Assembly: GCA_011526105.1 (NCBI GenBank) | Contig: WYAZ01000191.1 | Span: forward strand, 1-64,000 | Direction: 5' to 3' | DNA length: 64,000 nucleotides | From: Deltaproteobacteria bacterium | Lineage (GTDB): Bacteria; Myxococcota; Kuafuiibacteriia; Kuafuiibacteriales; Kuafuiibacteriaceae | Shown here: piece by piece, positions 1 through 9,276 of the stretch | How positions within the stretch are numbered: the stretch's first letter is position 1 | How the letters are laid out: each line of letters starts with the position of its first letter | Translations under genes and position numbers: made by a program | The notes under the pieces: generated by a model | What the model was told of the DNA's origin: nothing | What the model saw: only the letters and a program-made list of their open reading frames with translations | Database searches by the model: none

Positions 1-4
1 CAAG

Positions 5-81
5 ACGCGAGGCCCGCAAGGCGGGCCGACGAATGCGCTATCCTGCGATAACGCGAGGAGGCCCAACACGGCGGGCCGACG
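5..81. repeat. Imperfect 46-nt tandem repeat with hairpin upstream of purN
   Basis: Two copies of a unit beginning acgcgagg lie 46 nt apart (positions 5 and 51), and each contains the 12-mer ggcgggccgacg (20-31 and 70-81). The first copy can form a perfect 7-bp hairpin (11-17 with 21-27, loop aag). It lies directly upstream of purN, so it could be the end of an upstream transcript or a leader structure. No role is shown. Confidence 0.45.
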
Positions 82-117
82 CGGATCGGCCGAAATCGCG
101 ACCGAGGAGGTTTTGAG

Positions 118-792
118 ATGAGCTCTAGAGCTCATCTCGACCACCCAAAGCTCGGGGTGCTGGTCTCGGGCTCCGGCACAAACCTTCAGGCGCTGCTCGA
201 CGCCGATCTCGGCGCACCCATCGCGCTCGTCATCAGCAACAAGAAAGGCGCCTTCGCGCTGGAGCGCGCCCAGAAGCACGGCGTGAAGACGTGTGTGCTC
301 GGGCATAAAGACTTCGAGAGTCGAGAACACTACGACGCCGCGATCGTCGCTGCGCTCGAGGCCGAAGGTGTCACCCACGTCGTGCTCGCGGGTTTCATGC
401 GCATCGTCACGAGTGTCCTGCTCGATGCGTTCCCGCGCCGGGTCTTGAACATCCACCCTTCGCTCTTGCCCGCTTTCCCCGGCATCGACGCCCAGAAGCA
501 GGCGTTCGAGGCCCGAACACTCATCGCCGGCTGCAGCGTACACCTCGTGGATAGCGGCCTAGATTCCGGCCCCATCCTCGCTCAGGCTGCGGTGCCGGTG
601 TGTCCGGGAGACGATCTCGACGCGCTGCGCGCGCGCATCCTGGTCGAGGAGCACGCGCTCCTGCCTTGGGTGGTTCGCCTCGTGATCACCCGCGGACTCG
701 TCGAAACCCCCGAAGGGCCGGCGCTCCGCTCCGCGCTCCCGCTCCCCTCTCGATCCCTCGCGCTGTGGTCGGTGCGAACGGCGGAGGCCTGA
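118..792 (+). CDS. purN: Phosphoribosylglycinamide formyltransferase (GART)
   Basis: PurN transfers a formyl group from 10-formyl-tetrahydrofolate to GAR in step 3 of de novo purine synthesis, in the cytosol. The 224-residue protein has the N-terminal phosphate-binding loop VSGSGTNLQ (residues 16-24), the catalytic pair N111 and H113 within NIHPSLLPAFPG, and the aspartate D149 in the LDSGPI motif, matching the family triad Asn-His-Asp. Its length is close to the usual 190-215, with a short extra C-terminal tail. The ATG start is preceded by gaggagg at a normal distance. The next gene begins 2 nt after its stop, suggesting co-transcription, although that neighbour is not a purine gene. Confidence 0.95.
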   Translation: MSSRAHLDHPKLGVLVSGSGTNLQALLDADLGAPIALVISNKKGAFALERAQKHGVKTCVLGHKDFESREHYDAAIVAALEAEGVTHVVLAGFMRIVTSVLLDAFPRRVLNIHPSLLPAFPGIDAQKQAFEARTLIAGCSVHLVDSGLDSGPILAQAAVPVCPGDDLDALRARILVEEHALLPWVVRLVITRGLVETPEGPALRSALPLPSRSLALWSVRTAEA

Positions 793-794
793 GG

Positions 795-2327
795 ATGGGG
801 AAACGGCACTACGAGACCGTGGTGCTCGGCGGAGGTCTATCCGCCTGTGTGGCGACCGCTCTCTTGGCTCGCCGCGGCTTTCGGGTGCTGCTCGTAGACC
901 AAGGTGAGCTCGCCAGCACACGCTCGGGCCTGCTCCCCGATCTCGTGCTCTCCACCGAGGGCTCGATTGCCATGGAGCTCATCCACGCCGAGCTCTCCCT
1001 CGGGCACGAGCTCCAGGGCCGCCTGCGTTCTTTCGCCGCCGGATTCCAAGCCATCCTCCCGGATGAACGCGTCGACCTCCCCGGCGACCGGCTCAGCTTG
1101 CTCGGCGAGGTCAAGCGGGCCTTCGGGACCGAGCACGTCGACCTCACCCGCGCCTTCATGAGTGCGCTCGACGAAGCCGAGCGCGAAGGCGGCGACCTAC
1201 TCGCGGAGGCTGGACCGCTTCCCGCCCAGAGCTTCTTTCACAAGCGTGCGGTGAACAGCCTGGCTCGAAAACACGCCGAGCTGAGTCAGCCCCTTCGAGA
1301 CAGCGAGCGATTCAAAAACCTCCCCGACCCGCTGTTCGGCATGCTGGTCGCCCTCCTGCCCTTCGTCACCTACTTCGATGCCTCGGGCGCGGACCGAATC
1401 TCGGTCCTTCGCTTCGCGAGGCCGGTGGGTCGCTTCTTGCGGGGTGTGCACCGGCTCGCCGACGACGCCAGCTTGCGCGAGCTCTTCCTGCAACACGCCG
1501 AGCGCGGACGCACCGAGGTCATTCGCAGCGCGGTGAAGCGACTCGACGTCCGCGGAGACCAGATCGATCTCGAGGTCGAAGGGGAGCAGAGCAGCTTTAC
1601 GACCGACAGCCTGATCGACGCCTCGGCCGATCTGTCGGGCCTTCAGACGCTGCCTGCGAAGTCCAAACCCAAGGCCCTCGGGGCGATGCTGCAGGAAGCG
1701 GCCCCAAAAGGGCACCTGCACGCCGTGTCGATCGAAGTCGACCGGGATGTCTTGCCGCCCGGAATGGCTGAGAACCTCCTCCTCGCCAATGGCCGCGGCC
1801 GAGCCCGCCCCGGCGACGGCAACGCCGCCGAAGACCGCCCCATCCTTTTGTTGTCCAGAGGCAGCACCGTGTCCGCCCCGGACCGAGTTCGACTGGTCGC
1901 GCTCCACCCGCTCTCGTCGGTCCGCTCGCACACGACCGGCACCGACCGTCTGGACCTGGCCATCCGCGCTCGCATCGAGCGCCTCGTACCGTTTCTCGAC
2001 GACGGACACCCGACGTTTACGCCGCTCACCGGGCAGGGCAACTCGGAGTGGCCGCTCATCGAGCATCCGCTTCTGGACCCGGAGCTCGACCCACTCATGG
2101 GCGTCAGCGGCATCGGCTTTCGCACCCCGCAGAAGAACCTGTACGTGGCCGGGCCGACCGTGTTGCCCGGGCTCGGCACCGAAGGTGAGTACATGAGCGC
2201 GCTGCAGGCGGTGGACGCGGTGGAGGCCCAACTTCGAGGCAAGAAAGCGCCGAAGAGCCTCGCCGAGCGCCCTCTTCCCGCGACCGGGCGAAAGAGCTCC
2301 CTGCCGCCGCCCCCCGCGGCCGGCTGA
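795..2327 (+). CDS. FAD/NAD(P)-binding oxidoreductase of unknown substrate
   Basis: A 510-residue protein. It opens with a Rossmann dinucleotide-binding beta-alpha-beta unit: VVLGGGLSACVA near residues 8-19, then an acidic residue at the end of strand 2 (LLVDQGE). The third glycine of GxGxxG is replaced by alanine, which is tolerated in the fold. A second signature near the C-terminus, NLYVAGPTVLPGLGTEGEYMSA, looks like the closing flavin-contact segment of phytoene-desaturase or amine-oxidase-like flavoproteins. An upstream in-frame extension exists but would lie inside purN, so the ATG 2 nt after the purN stop is preferred. The substrate cannot be read from the sequence; a soluble or peripheral flavoenzyme is the safest description. 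Confidence 0.75.
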   Translation: MGKRHYETVVLGGGLSACVATALLARRGFRVLLVDQGELASTRSGLLPDLVLSTEGSIAMELIHAELSLGHELQGRLRSFAAGFQAILPDERVDLPGDRLSLLGEVKRAFGTEHVDLTRAFMSALDEAEREGGDLLAEAGPLPAQSFFHKRAVNSLARKHAELSQPLRDSERFKNLPDPLFGMLVALLPFVTYFDASGADRISVLRFARPVGRFLRGVHRLADDASLRELFLQHAERGRTEVIRSAVKRLDVRGDQIDLEVEGEQSSFTTDSLIDASADLSGLQTLPAKSKPKALGAMLQEAAPKGHLHAVSIEVDRDVLPPGMAENLLLANGRGRARPGDGNAAEDRPILLLSRGSTVSAPDRVRLVALHPLSSVRSHTTGTDRLDLAIRARIERLVPFLDDGHPTFTPLTGQGNSEWPLIEHPLLDPELDPLMGVSGIGFRTPQKNLYVAGPTVLPGLGTEGEYMSALQAVDAVEAQLRGKKAPKSLAERPLPATGRKSSLPPPPAAG

Positions 2328-2339
2328 AGAGCTGATCCC

Positions 2340-3731
2340 GTGAGTCCCGCGCCATCTGCCGGTGCCTTCGTCGGAGCGACCACCCTCGTCATGCTTGGCG
2401 TATCGCTCGGCTGTGATCGAAACGTGCAGCACGTGCCTTGGCCGACGCTCGAGGCCGAGGTGCAGACAATCGTGGTTGGGCTCAGACGTGGAACCGCACC
2501 GCTCGAGCTGAGCGCCCACGCGCCCGACGAGCTGCCGACACTCGAGCTCGACGACACCACGAGCCTGCTCCTCCTCGGCTACCCATTCCCTATCGCTCAG
2601 ATCGGCGCGGGGCCGCTGGACCCGAGCGCGGTGGGTCCCGGCTGTGAGTTGAGTTTCCCGCGGCAGGTGCTGCGCTTCGAAGCCGCAGCGGACGAGTTCG
2701 TCATGAGCGCACTCGAGCCGGGCGAACGCACCCTCCTCGACGGAGGTCGAGGCTGCCTCCACTGTCTCGAGTTCACCGAGCTCCGGGTCCCGCTCGGAGG
2801 CGGCCACGCCACTTTGGGCCTCCGGTTGCCCTCGGGGAACGCGCTGGTCGGTATCACGAGCGAAGACACCTCTACGAATGTACTCTTGAGCGTGGGCCGC
2901 GACGGCCGAGTCCACAAGCTCACAGGATGCGAAGGTCCCCGCTACTCGAGCGGGGCGGCCGACGCGCTCGGTGCTTGGTGGTTGACCGGCTCGAGCGGAC
3001 GACTCGACCGAGTGGAGATCTCCGAGGCTGATCGGAGCTGCCGCGTGACGCTCTCGACTCGCACGCCCGATCTTGCCGAGGTCGGACAAGGCGACCTCAC
3101 CCAACTGTCGATGGGAGAGCACGAGGGCGCCCCCGAGATCCTGGTCTCCAGCACGACCGGACGCCTCGAGGCCTTCACGGAGCGGGCGGGCTGGAGCCTG
3201 CTCGCGCACCTTCCTCCGAGGCCGGGCGAGCAGAGCCAGTACACAGAAGCGCGTCACCTGACCCCGAACGAGGCGATCATGTCCGTCGGTGGCGATCAGA
3301 TCGTGCGGTGGCGCCGAGGCGAAGCGGTTCGCGTGGAGGCGATTCGCCTGGAGGTGCCCATCGATCCCTTTCAGCCCCCGTGGATCAGCGCGCTCGCGCC
3401 TGCCCCCACCGGGTTCTGGGTCGGTGACTCCCAAGGGCGTGTCTATCACGCCCTCGCCGACGGGAACCTGGAGCGGGTCCCCATCCCGACGGAGCTGGGC
3501 TTCGTCGGATTCGTGCAAACTCGAAGCCGAGGACTCGTCGCTCTCACCGAAGGCGGACGTGTGCTGCAAGTAAATGACGGCGGACAGGGCTGCACCGAGG
3601 TCTACACGATGCGCGGGAGCTTCCGCAGCACTCCACGCGCCGCCTTCGTTGAGCCCGATGGCTCCATGTTCGTGGCCGACTCGATCAAGGTCGGCGGTCC
3701 AGCCGTCGCCGCCTGGCTCTGGCCCCGCTGA
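2340..3731 (+). CDS. Predicted lipoprotein, beta-propeller-like, unknown function
   Basis: This 463-residue protein starts with GTG and has a hydrophobic N-terminus (residues 8-24) ending in SLGC, a weak lipobox with C25 as the possible lipidated cysteine. The body is rich in short repeated beta-type segments with Gly-Gly and Asp-Gly turns (for example VGRDGRVHKL, VGDSQGRVYHA and LTEGGRVLQV), typical of WD/NHL-like propeller blades. The start is 12 nt after the preceding oxidoreductase, so the purN-oxidoreductase-lipoprotein set may be one operon. It converges on ridA with a 9-nt gap. I do not recognise a specific family. Confidence 0.65.
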   Translation: MSPAPSAGAFVGATTLVMLGVSLGCDRNVQHVPWPTLEAEVQTIVVGLRRGTAPLELSAHAPDELPTLELDDTTSLLLLGYPFPIAQIGAGPLDPSAVGPGCELSFPRQVLRFEAAADEFVMSALEPGERTLLDGGRGCLHCLEFTELRVPLGGGHATLGLRLPSGNALVGITSEDTSTNVLLSVGRDGRVHKLTGCEGPRYSSGAADALGAWWLTGSSGRLDRVEISEADRSCRVTLSTRTPDLAEVGQGDLTQLSMGEHEGAPEILVSSTTGRLEAFTERAGWSLLAHLPPRPGEQSQYTEARHLTPNEAIMSVGGDQIVRWRRGEAVRVEAIRLEVPIDPFQPPWISALAPAPTGFWVGDSQGRVYHALADGNLERVPIPTELGFVGFVQTRSRGLVALTEGGRVLQVNDGGQGCTEVYTMRGSFRSTPRAAFVEPDGSMFVADSIKVGGPAVAAWLWPR

Positions 3732-3740
3732 GCCGACCGC

Positions 3741-4127
3741 TCACACCACCGCAATGGCGTCGATCTCCACCCGCACTCCCTTGGGCAAGCCGCTGACCGC
3801 GACCGTGACGCGGGCCGGCGGCGTCGTGCCGAAACGTTTGGCGTAGACCGCGTTGACCGCTTGGAAGTCCTGCATGTCGGTGAGGTAGATCGTACTCCGC
3901 ACCACTTGATCAAAGGAAGCACCAGAGGCCTCGAGCACCGCGCCCAGGTTCTCGAGCACACGCTCAGTCTCGGCCTCAATGGTGCCGCTGACGACCTCGC
4001 CGCTCTTTGGGTCGAGCGGGATCTGGCCGGAGCAGAAGACGAAGGTCCCGCTGGCGCGAATGGCTTGGCTGTAGGGCCCGATGGCGGCGGGCGCGCTCTC
4101 TGTGTGGATGACGTCGCGTGAACTCAT
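3741..4127 (-). CDS. ridA: RidA family enamine/imine deaminase
   Basis: RidA (YjgF/UK114) hydrolyses reactive enamine/imine intermediates released by PLP enzymes such as threonine dehydratase, forming a cytosolic trimer. The 128-residue protein has the family hallmarks: APAAIGPYSQAI near the N-terminus, GQIPLDP, and the C-terminal block PPARVTVAVSGLP followed by VEIDAIAV, including the conserved substrate-binding arginine of PARV. Length is canonical. It lies 40 nt downstream of the Rsh gene on the same strand; a spoT-ridA pair is a common arrangement in Proteobacteria, so the two are probably co-transcribed. Confidence 0.95.
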   Translation of the reverse strand: MSSRDVIHTESAPAAIGPYSQAIRASGTFVFCSGQIPLDPKSGEVVSGTIEAETERVLENLGAVLEASGASFDQVVRSTIYLTDMQDFQAVNAVYAKRFGTTPPARVTVAVSGLPKGVRVEIDAIAVV

Positions 4128-4167
4128 GGCCGGGGCCTAGCATGGCCACGGCGCGTTGGCAGCTGCT

Positions 4168-6330
4168 CTAGGCCTGGATGCGCTCGACGGTGTGAATGCC
4201 CGAGAGGCCCTCGATGCTCCGAAGCACCGAGCGCAGCTGCGAGGCGTCCTTCACCGAGACCATGAAGTCGTTGATGGCGCGGCGGTCTTTTCGCGCTCTA
4301 CAGTTCGCGTTGAGGATGTTCACCCCCGCCCCGGTGAAGGTCTGGGAGATGGTCGCCAAGATCCCCGGCCGGTCGTCGGTGATCACACGGATCTGCACGG
4401 TGCGTGTGACATCGGACTTCTGATCCCAGCTCACGTCCACCCGACGCGCCGGGTCCAGCGCCATCGCCTTGTCACACTGCATGTTGTGGATGGTGACCCC
4501 GCGGCCCCGGGTCACGAAGCCCACGATCGGATCGCCGGGCACCGGATTACAGCAGCGCCCAAAGCGCACCAACATATCGTCGATGCCTTGCACGGTGATG
4601 CCGTTGCTCGACTTCTTGGCGACCGCGCTGAAGAGCTGAGACAGCCGCGACTTGGGGGCCACGTCCTTGGGGCCCTTCTCGAGCACCTCCTCGGGCAGAA
4701 TGCGCTTGAGCACCGCCGACGCCGTGAGCTTCCCGTAGCCGAGCGCGGCGAGTACGTCCTCTTGCTTGTGGTAGCGGTGACGGGTCTCCATCACCGGCTT
4801 CAAGCCTTCGGCCTTCAAGATCTTCTGAAGTGACTTGCCGTACTTCTTGAGCTCTCGCTCGAGGATCTCGTGCCCTAGGCCCACCGCACGCTCGTGCTGC
4901 TCGAGCCGCAGATAGTGGTTGATGCGATTGCGGGCCTTGGAGGTCTTGACGAAGCCGAGCCAGTCTTTGTTTGGGCGTTGGTTGGGGCTGGTGAGGATCT
5001 CGACCGTGTCGCCGTTTTTGAGGCGATAACGAAGCGGCACCATGCGGCCGTTCACCTTGGCGCCCGAGCAGTGCTGGCCCACCTCGGAGTGAATCGCAAA
5101 CGCGAAGTCGACCGGCGTGGCCCCTTGGGTGAGTTCCTTCACCTCTCCGCGCGGTGTGAAGACGTACACCGCGTCTCCGAAGAGATCGACCTTCACGCTG
5201 GACAGAAACTCGGTGGGGTCCTCGAGCTCCTGCTGATGTTCCATGAGCTGACGCAGCCAGGAGAAGGTCTCGCGCCCCTTCTCTTGAACGTTGTTCTTGC
5301 CCTCCTTGTAGGTCCAGTGGGCCGCGATGCCGTTCTCGGCCACCTTGTGCATCTCGTGCGTGCGGATCTGGATCTCCGCTCGCTGTCCGCCTGGCCCGAG
5401 CACCGTGGTGTGCAGGGACTGGTAGCCGTTTGGCTTGGGCATCGCGATGAAGTCTTTGAAGCGCCCCGGCACCGGCCGCCAGGTCGCGTGGCAGTGGCCA
5501 AAGGCCTCATAGCAATGCGGGATGGAGTCGGTGACGATGCGAAACGCCACGATGTCGTAGAGCTCTTCGAAGTTGATGCCCTGGTCTTTGAGCTTTCGCC
5601 AGATGCTGTAGAGGTGCTTGACGCGGCCTTGGACCTCGCAGGGGATCTCGTTCTCGTCCATCTTCTTGCGAAGCACGCTCTTCACTTCGTCGATGTAGCT
5701 CGTGCGCGCCTGCTCGGTGAGGCCCAGCTTCTCTCGGAGCTCCCGTTCGTCTTTGGGGTGCAGATAACGCAGGCAGAGGTCCTGCAGCTCCGCCTTCATC
5801 CAGTGGATGCCCAGCCGATTGGCCAGCGGAGCGTAGATGTCCATCGTCTCCTGCGCGATTCGCTCCTGCTTCTCGGCCTTCATGTGCTCGAGCGTGCGCA
5901 TGTTGTGGAGGCGGTCCGCGAGCTTCACCAGGATGACGCGGATGTCTTTGGTCATCGCCACGACGAGGCGACGGAAGTTCTCCGCCGCCTTCTCGTGGGT
6001 CGTGTTGTACGGAATCTTGGAGAGCTTCGTGACGCCGGAGACGATGTCGCAGACCTCGACGCCGAAGAGCTGGCGTATCTCGTCTTCGGTCGCGACGGTG
6101 TCCTCGATCGTGTCGTGCAGGATCCCGGCGCTGATGGTGTACTCGTCGAGTCGCATGTCGGCGAGCAGACCCGAAACCTCGAGCGGGTGGATCAGGTACG
6201 GCTCACCGGACTTGCGGACCTGCCCCTGGTGAGCGCGGGCGGAGTACACGTACGCCTTCTTGATGAGATCGACATCGGCGTCCGGATGGTACGTCTGGAC
6301 CTTCTGGAGTATGTCGTTGAGACGCAGCAT
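4168..6330 (-). CDS. rsh: Bifunctional (p)ppGpp synthetase/hydrolase (Rsh, RelA/SpoT family)
   Basis: Makes and degrades the alarmone (p)ppGpp during the stringent response. The 720-residue protein has the full long-RSH layout. An N-terminal HD hydrolase carries H34, H48 and the H72-D73 pair of HDTIEDT. The synthetase domain carries YDIVAFRIVTDS and GYQSLHTTV, followed by a TGS domain (about 385-450), a helical/zinc-finger region with CC in RFGRCCNPVPGD, and a C-terminal ACT domain (about 640-720). The RFKD motif matches the RxKD loop seen in bifunctional enzymes, not the ExDD of monofunctional RelA, and hydrolase residues are intact, so both activities are expected. A purine-rich aaggaggggg precedes the ATG. 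Confidence 0.95.
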   Translation of the reverse strand: MLRLNDILQKVQTYHPDADVDLIKKAYVYSARAHQGQVRKSGEPYLIHPLEVSGLLADMRLDEYTISAGILHDTIEDTVATEDEIRQLFGVEVCDIVSGVTKLSKIPYNTTHEKAAENFRRLVVAMTKDIRVILVKLADRLHNMRTLEHMKAEKQERIAQETMDIYAPLANRLGIHWMKAELQDLCLRYLHPKDERELREKLGLTEQARTSYIDEVKSVLRKKMDENEIPCEVQGRVKHLYSIWRKLKDQGINFEELYDIVAFRIVTDSIPHCYEAFGHCHATWRPVPGRFKDFIAMPKPNGYQSLHTTVLGPGGQRAEIQIRTHEMHKVAENGIAAHWTYKEGKNNVQEKGRETFSWLRQLMEHQQELEDPTEFLSSVKVDLFGDAVYVFTPRGEVKELTQGATPVDFAFAIHSEVGQHCSGAKVNGRMVPLRYRLKNGDTVEILTSPNQRPNKDWLGFVKTSKARNRINHYLRLEQHERAVGLGHEILERELKKYGKSLQKILKAEGLKPVMETRHRYHKQEDVLAALGYGKLTASAVLKRILPEEVLEKGPKDVAPKSRLSQLFSAVAKKSSNGITVQGIDDMLVRFGRCCNPVPGDPIVGFVTRGRGVTIHNMQCDKAMALDPARRVDVSWDQKSDVTRTVQIRVITDDRPGILATISQTFTGAGVNILNANCRARKDRRAINDFMVSVKDASQLRSVLRSIEGLSGIHTVERIQA

Positions 6331-6356
6331 CGGGCCCTTGAGCCCCCTCCTTCGAG

Positions 6357-6384
6357 ATTAACACCCAAGTCGTTTAACGAACAA
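6357..6384 (-). promoter_or_regulatory. Candidate sigma70-type promoter of rsh
   Basis: On the minus strand TTGTTC (6384-6379) and GTTAAT (6362-6357) are separated by 16 nt. They lie just upstream of a strong ribosome-binding stretch (about 6352-6343) and the rsh ATG. The implied leader is only about 20 nt. Judged by eye only. Confidence 0.4.
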
Positions 6385-6500
6385 GAATGGTGCCTTATTG
6401 CACGTGCGCGGATGAAAGCCCTGGCCAACTCGAAGACACCGGCCGGCCATCGGTCAGTTTCTCGTTTTCAACGCCCGCGCGCTGGAGTTAGGGTTCTCGC

Positions 6501-7982
6501 GTGGAGGCCTTTGGACCAACCCCCAGCGCGGGCATGGGCGAAGACGACGATGCCACGCGCGCCGAGGGCGGCGCAGACGCGACCCAACTCTCCGATGCCC
6601 CACCACCTTCGGGTGATGACACCGCGGCGAGCAACCCGCCCGCCGACGCTGAAACCAAGAGCAACCCCACTGCGTCCCAAGGTGGAACCGAGGCCAACGC
6701 CTGGCCCTCTGCTCTACCGACTCAGCGCCCGGGCGGGCGAAAGAGTTCCGTCTTCGGGCAGCTCCTCGCCGAGGCCGGCACCGCGCTCATCGATGACCAC
6801 AGTGGAAAGACCGTGGCCAACGACCCCTCGAAGCCCCCGGCGCCCAAGGGCGCAGGCGCCAGCCCGAGCAAGCGCAGCCTCGAAGGCCCTACCCTTGGCA
6901 GCTACCGGATCCTGAGTGAACTCGGCTCGGGCGGGATGGCCGTCGTCTACAAGGCGGTTCAGCCGGCCCTCGATCGGTTGGTGGCGATCAAGGAACTCCG
7001 CGCCGAGTTCGCGCACGATGCGCAGATCCGCGCTCGCTTCGAACGAGAGGCCACGAGCCTGGCCGCGATTCAGCACGGAAACATCGTGCACGTGTACGAC
7101 TACCTCGAGGACGATGAGAGCGCGTACATCGTGATGGAGTACGTGGACGGCACGGACCTCTTCGACCTGCTCGGCGAGACCGGGGCGCTTCCTCCGGACG
7201 TCGCCACGGTCGTGGGTCTGCAGCTCGCAGAGGCGCTCGAATACGCGCACTACCGCGGCATCGTTCACCGCGACATCAAACCCTCGAACGTGCTGATCTC
7301 CCGAACGGGCGAGGTCAAAGTCATGGACTTCGGCATCGCCCGAGACGCCGAACGCGTGGACCTCACCCAGGTGGGCATGTCGCTCGGCACGCCGGCGTAT
7401 ATGTCGCCCGAGCAGATCGCAGGCGACCGCATCGACTTCCGCGCGGACATCTTCTGCTTTGGGATCGTCTTCTACGAGATGCTCACCGGCAAGAAGCCTT
7501 GGGGCGAGGACGAGAACGGACGCACCGTCACACGCCGCGTCTTGTACGAGCCACCCATCTCACCCCGGGTGCACAACCCGCAGTTCCTTCCCGAGCTCGA
7601 GGCCATCATCGACCGCTGTTTGAAGAAGGATCCCAGCGATCGGTTCCGGAGCACACACGAGCTGCGCCGGGAGATTCAAAAGTTCGTCGCTCGCGAAGTC
7701 TCCATCGACTCCCGCCAGCGTCTGGTGGCCTTCCTGAAGAACCGTGGGGTTCTGAGCGACGGCGAAGCTTCGAGCCTGGTGGACAAATCGATCCTGCAGG
7801 ACCCGGTCTATCGTCGTCGAGATCTCGGACTCGCCTCGCCGCCCGCGGTGGGCCTCCTGCGTCCCATCGTGTACGCGGGCGCGGCGGCGCTGCTGCTCGT
7901 GGCCCTCGCGGGTGTGATCGGCGCGACGACCGGCTTCGGCGAGCGACTCCCGCCCACGCCCCCGCCGGTCAGCGTGCGCTGA
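6501..7982 (+). CDS. Membrane Ser/Thr protein kinase (PknB/Pkn2-like)
   Basis: A Hanks-type kinase of 493 residues. A disordered, acidic and proline-rich N-terminal segment (1-130) precedes a complete kinase domain (about 134-395). It has the glycine loop LGSGGMAVVY, lysine K164 in VAIKEL, the catalytic HRDIKPSN with D258, DFG at 276-278 and the APE-like SPEQ. A C-terminal transmembrane helix (about 454-475) leaves only a short proline-rich tail outside, so there is no obvious sensor domain. Start is GTG at 6501; the in-frame ATG at 6534 is an alternative. It is divergent from rsh, and its last 14 nt overlap the convergent amidohydrolase gene. Substrates are unknown. Confidence 0.88.
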   Translation: MEAFGPTPSAGMGEDDDATRAEGGADATQLSDAPPPSGDDTAASNPPADAETKSNPTASQGGTEANAWPSALPTQRPGGRKSSVFGQLLAEAGTALIDDHSGKTVANDPSKPPAPKGAGASPSKRSLEGPTLGSYRILSELGSGGMAVVYKAVQPALDRLVAIKELRAEFAHDAQIRARFEREATSLAAIQHGNIVHVYDYLEDDESAYIVMEYVDGTDLFDLLGETGALPPDVATVVGLQLAEALEYAHYRGIVHRDIKPSNVLISRTGEVKVMDFGIARDAERVDLTQVGMSLGTPAYMSPEQIAGDRIDFRADIFCFGIVFYEMLTGKKPWGEDENGRTVTRRVLYEPPISPRVHNPQFLPELEAIIDRCLKKDPSDRFRSTHELRREIQKFVAREVSIDSRQRLVAFLKNRGVLSDGEASSLVDKSILQDPVYRRRDLGLASPPAVGLLRPIVYAGAAALLLVALAGVIGATTGFGERLPPTPPPVSVR

Positions 7983-9276
7983 CACCGACGCTCGAGCGCC
8001 CAGGGCCGAAGGCCTCTCGAAACAGCCGGCGAAGGCCGTGCAGCCCGCCGCCTCGCTGCGCGGCCAGCCACGCGCGCGCCCGAGCCTCATCGAACGCCGT
8101 CGGTTCGGTGGCCATGCGACCATCCGCGGCCACGACTCGTCCGTCGACCCAGACCGAACGAACCGCGCCGCGACCGCCGCGTTCGAGCAGGAGCCGGCAG
8201 AGCGTCTCGTGATCCGCTTCATCGTCGACGAGCACGTCCAGTGACAGGAAGTCCGCGCGCCGCCCCACCGAGAGTTCCCCGCAATCCAGAGCGAGCGCAG
8301 ACGCACCTCCGGCGCTCATGATCTCGAACGCGGTCGAAGCGGGGCTCTCCGTGACCTCGCGCAACACTCGCGAGAGGAGCCGCATCTCGCGGAACGCATC
8401 ATGCCCGAGTCGAAACGCAGCCGAGAAGGAACCCAGGGCCAGCGCGGCCCCGCGCGCAATGAGCCGATCGAGCGGAGGCAAAGCGAGCCCCGTATACAGG
8501 CTGTAGCTCGGGACCAAGACGAGCTTCGCCGAGGCGGAGACGAGCCTCTCGACCTCGGAAGGCTGCGCGAGTGAGGCGCCCGTGCCCAGAACGAGCACGG
8601 TCCGCTTGGTGAGCGCGCCCGCCTTGGAGAGCCGGAGCAAGCCGCCCGGCTCGCCGCGGGCGCCGAGCAGCGCCACCAGAGGTATGCCGGCCTTGTCCGA
8701 AAGCTCGGCCGCCTCGCGCAAGTGCCTGCCGCGCGCGTGCTCGGCTTCGCCCACGAAGATCGCAGCGGAGATCGCGGGCCCGGCCGGCCCCCGCGTCATC
8801 GCCTCGAGCGCGGGGCGGAGTTCGGGGTGGCCCACCTCCAGCGCCATGACCACGCGAACTCGAGCCTCCTCGGCCGCGGCCGCGGCCATGCGCCACCGAT
8901 CGGGTCGCACCGGCACCAAGAAGGCGGTTGTGCCCGAGAGTGCGGCGCGAACGAGGCTCGCACCCACCGCATCTCTGTAGACCGCCGCGGGCATGCGCGC
9001 GCTCAGTCGCTTCAGGTCTCCGAGAAAGGCGGCCGGATTCGGATCCGGCACGAAGCCTCGTCCGAGCACGTGGTGCTCGGGGATGAGAAAGGCTTGAACG
9101 AAGCCGGGCAGGATGGGGCTCCTCGTCTCGACGACCAGCCCTGCCCCTACGTGCTCTCTTAGACCGCCGATCGATGAGAGGCGGCCGCTCTCGACGAGCA
9201 CATCCCCCCGCTTCTCCTGGCGCCGTCCATCCAGCGGCACGATGCGCGCGCCGCGCAAGAGGGCGGTCGAACTCAA
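7969..9276 (-). CDS. Degenerate amidohydrolase-like protein (probable pseudoenzyme)
   Basis: A 435-residue protein with the overall order of a metal-dependent amidohydrolase. It has the N-terminal beta-sandwich (LLRGARIVPLDG, GDVLVESGRLSSIG), a PGF barrel-entry motif at 57-59, and the C-terminal closing block FEIMSAGGASAL...GRRADFLSLDV. However, the usual HxH metal site just after PG is F63-x-I65, and the late catalytic aspartate position reads GSFS where active relatives have GSD. The protein is therefore probably catalytically dead or altered. It starts at TTG, whose last two bases overlap the TGA of the hydrolase upstream (TTGA), behind a strong AAGGAGG. Codon use looks normal, so this is not a decaying pseudogene. 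Confidence 0.7.
   Translation of the reverse strand: MSSTALLRGARIVPLDGRRQEKRGDVLVESGRLSSIGGLREHVGAGLVVETRSPILPGFVQAFLIPEHHVLGRGFVPDPNPAAFLGDLKRLSARMPAAVYRDAVGASLVRAALSGTTAFLVPVRPDRWRMAAAAAEEARVRVVMALEVGHPELRPALEAMTRGPAGPAISAAIFVGEAEHARGRHLREAAELSDKAGIPLVALLGARGEPGGLLRLSKAGALTKRTVLVLGTGASLAQPSEVERLVSASAKLVLVPSYSLYTGLALPPLDRLIARGAALALGSFSAAFRLGHDAFREMRLLSRVLREVTESPASTAFEIMSAGGASALALDCGELSVGRRADFLSLDVLVDDEADHETLCRLLLERGGRGAVRSVWVDGRVVAADGRMATEPTAFDEARARAWLAAQRGGGLHGLRRLFREAFGPGRSSVGVSAR

Noticed and set aside
1197-3569. 790-residue minus-strand open frame
   Set aside because: It runs antisense to two same-strand genes with good motifs and is low in recognisable domains.
4894-6915. 673-residue open frame opposite rsh
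   Set aside because: It is an antisense shadow of the well-supported Rsh gene and carries no motif of its own; high GC makes such long frames common.
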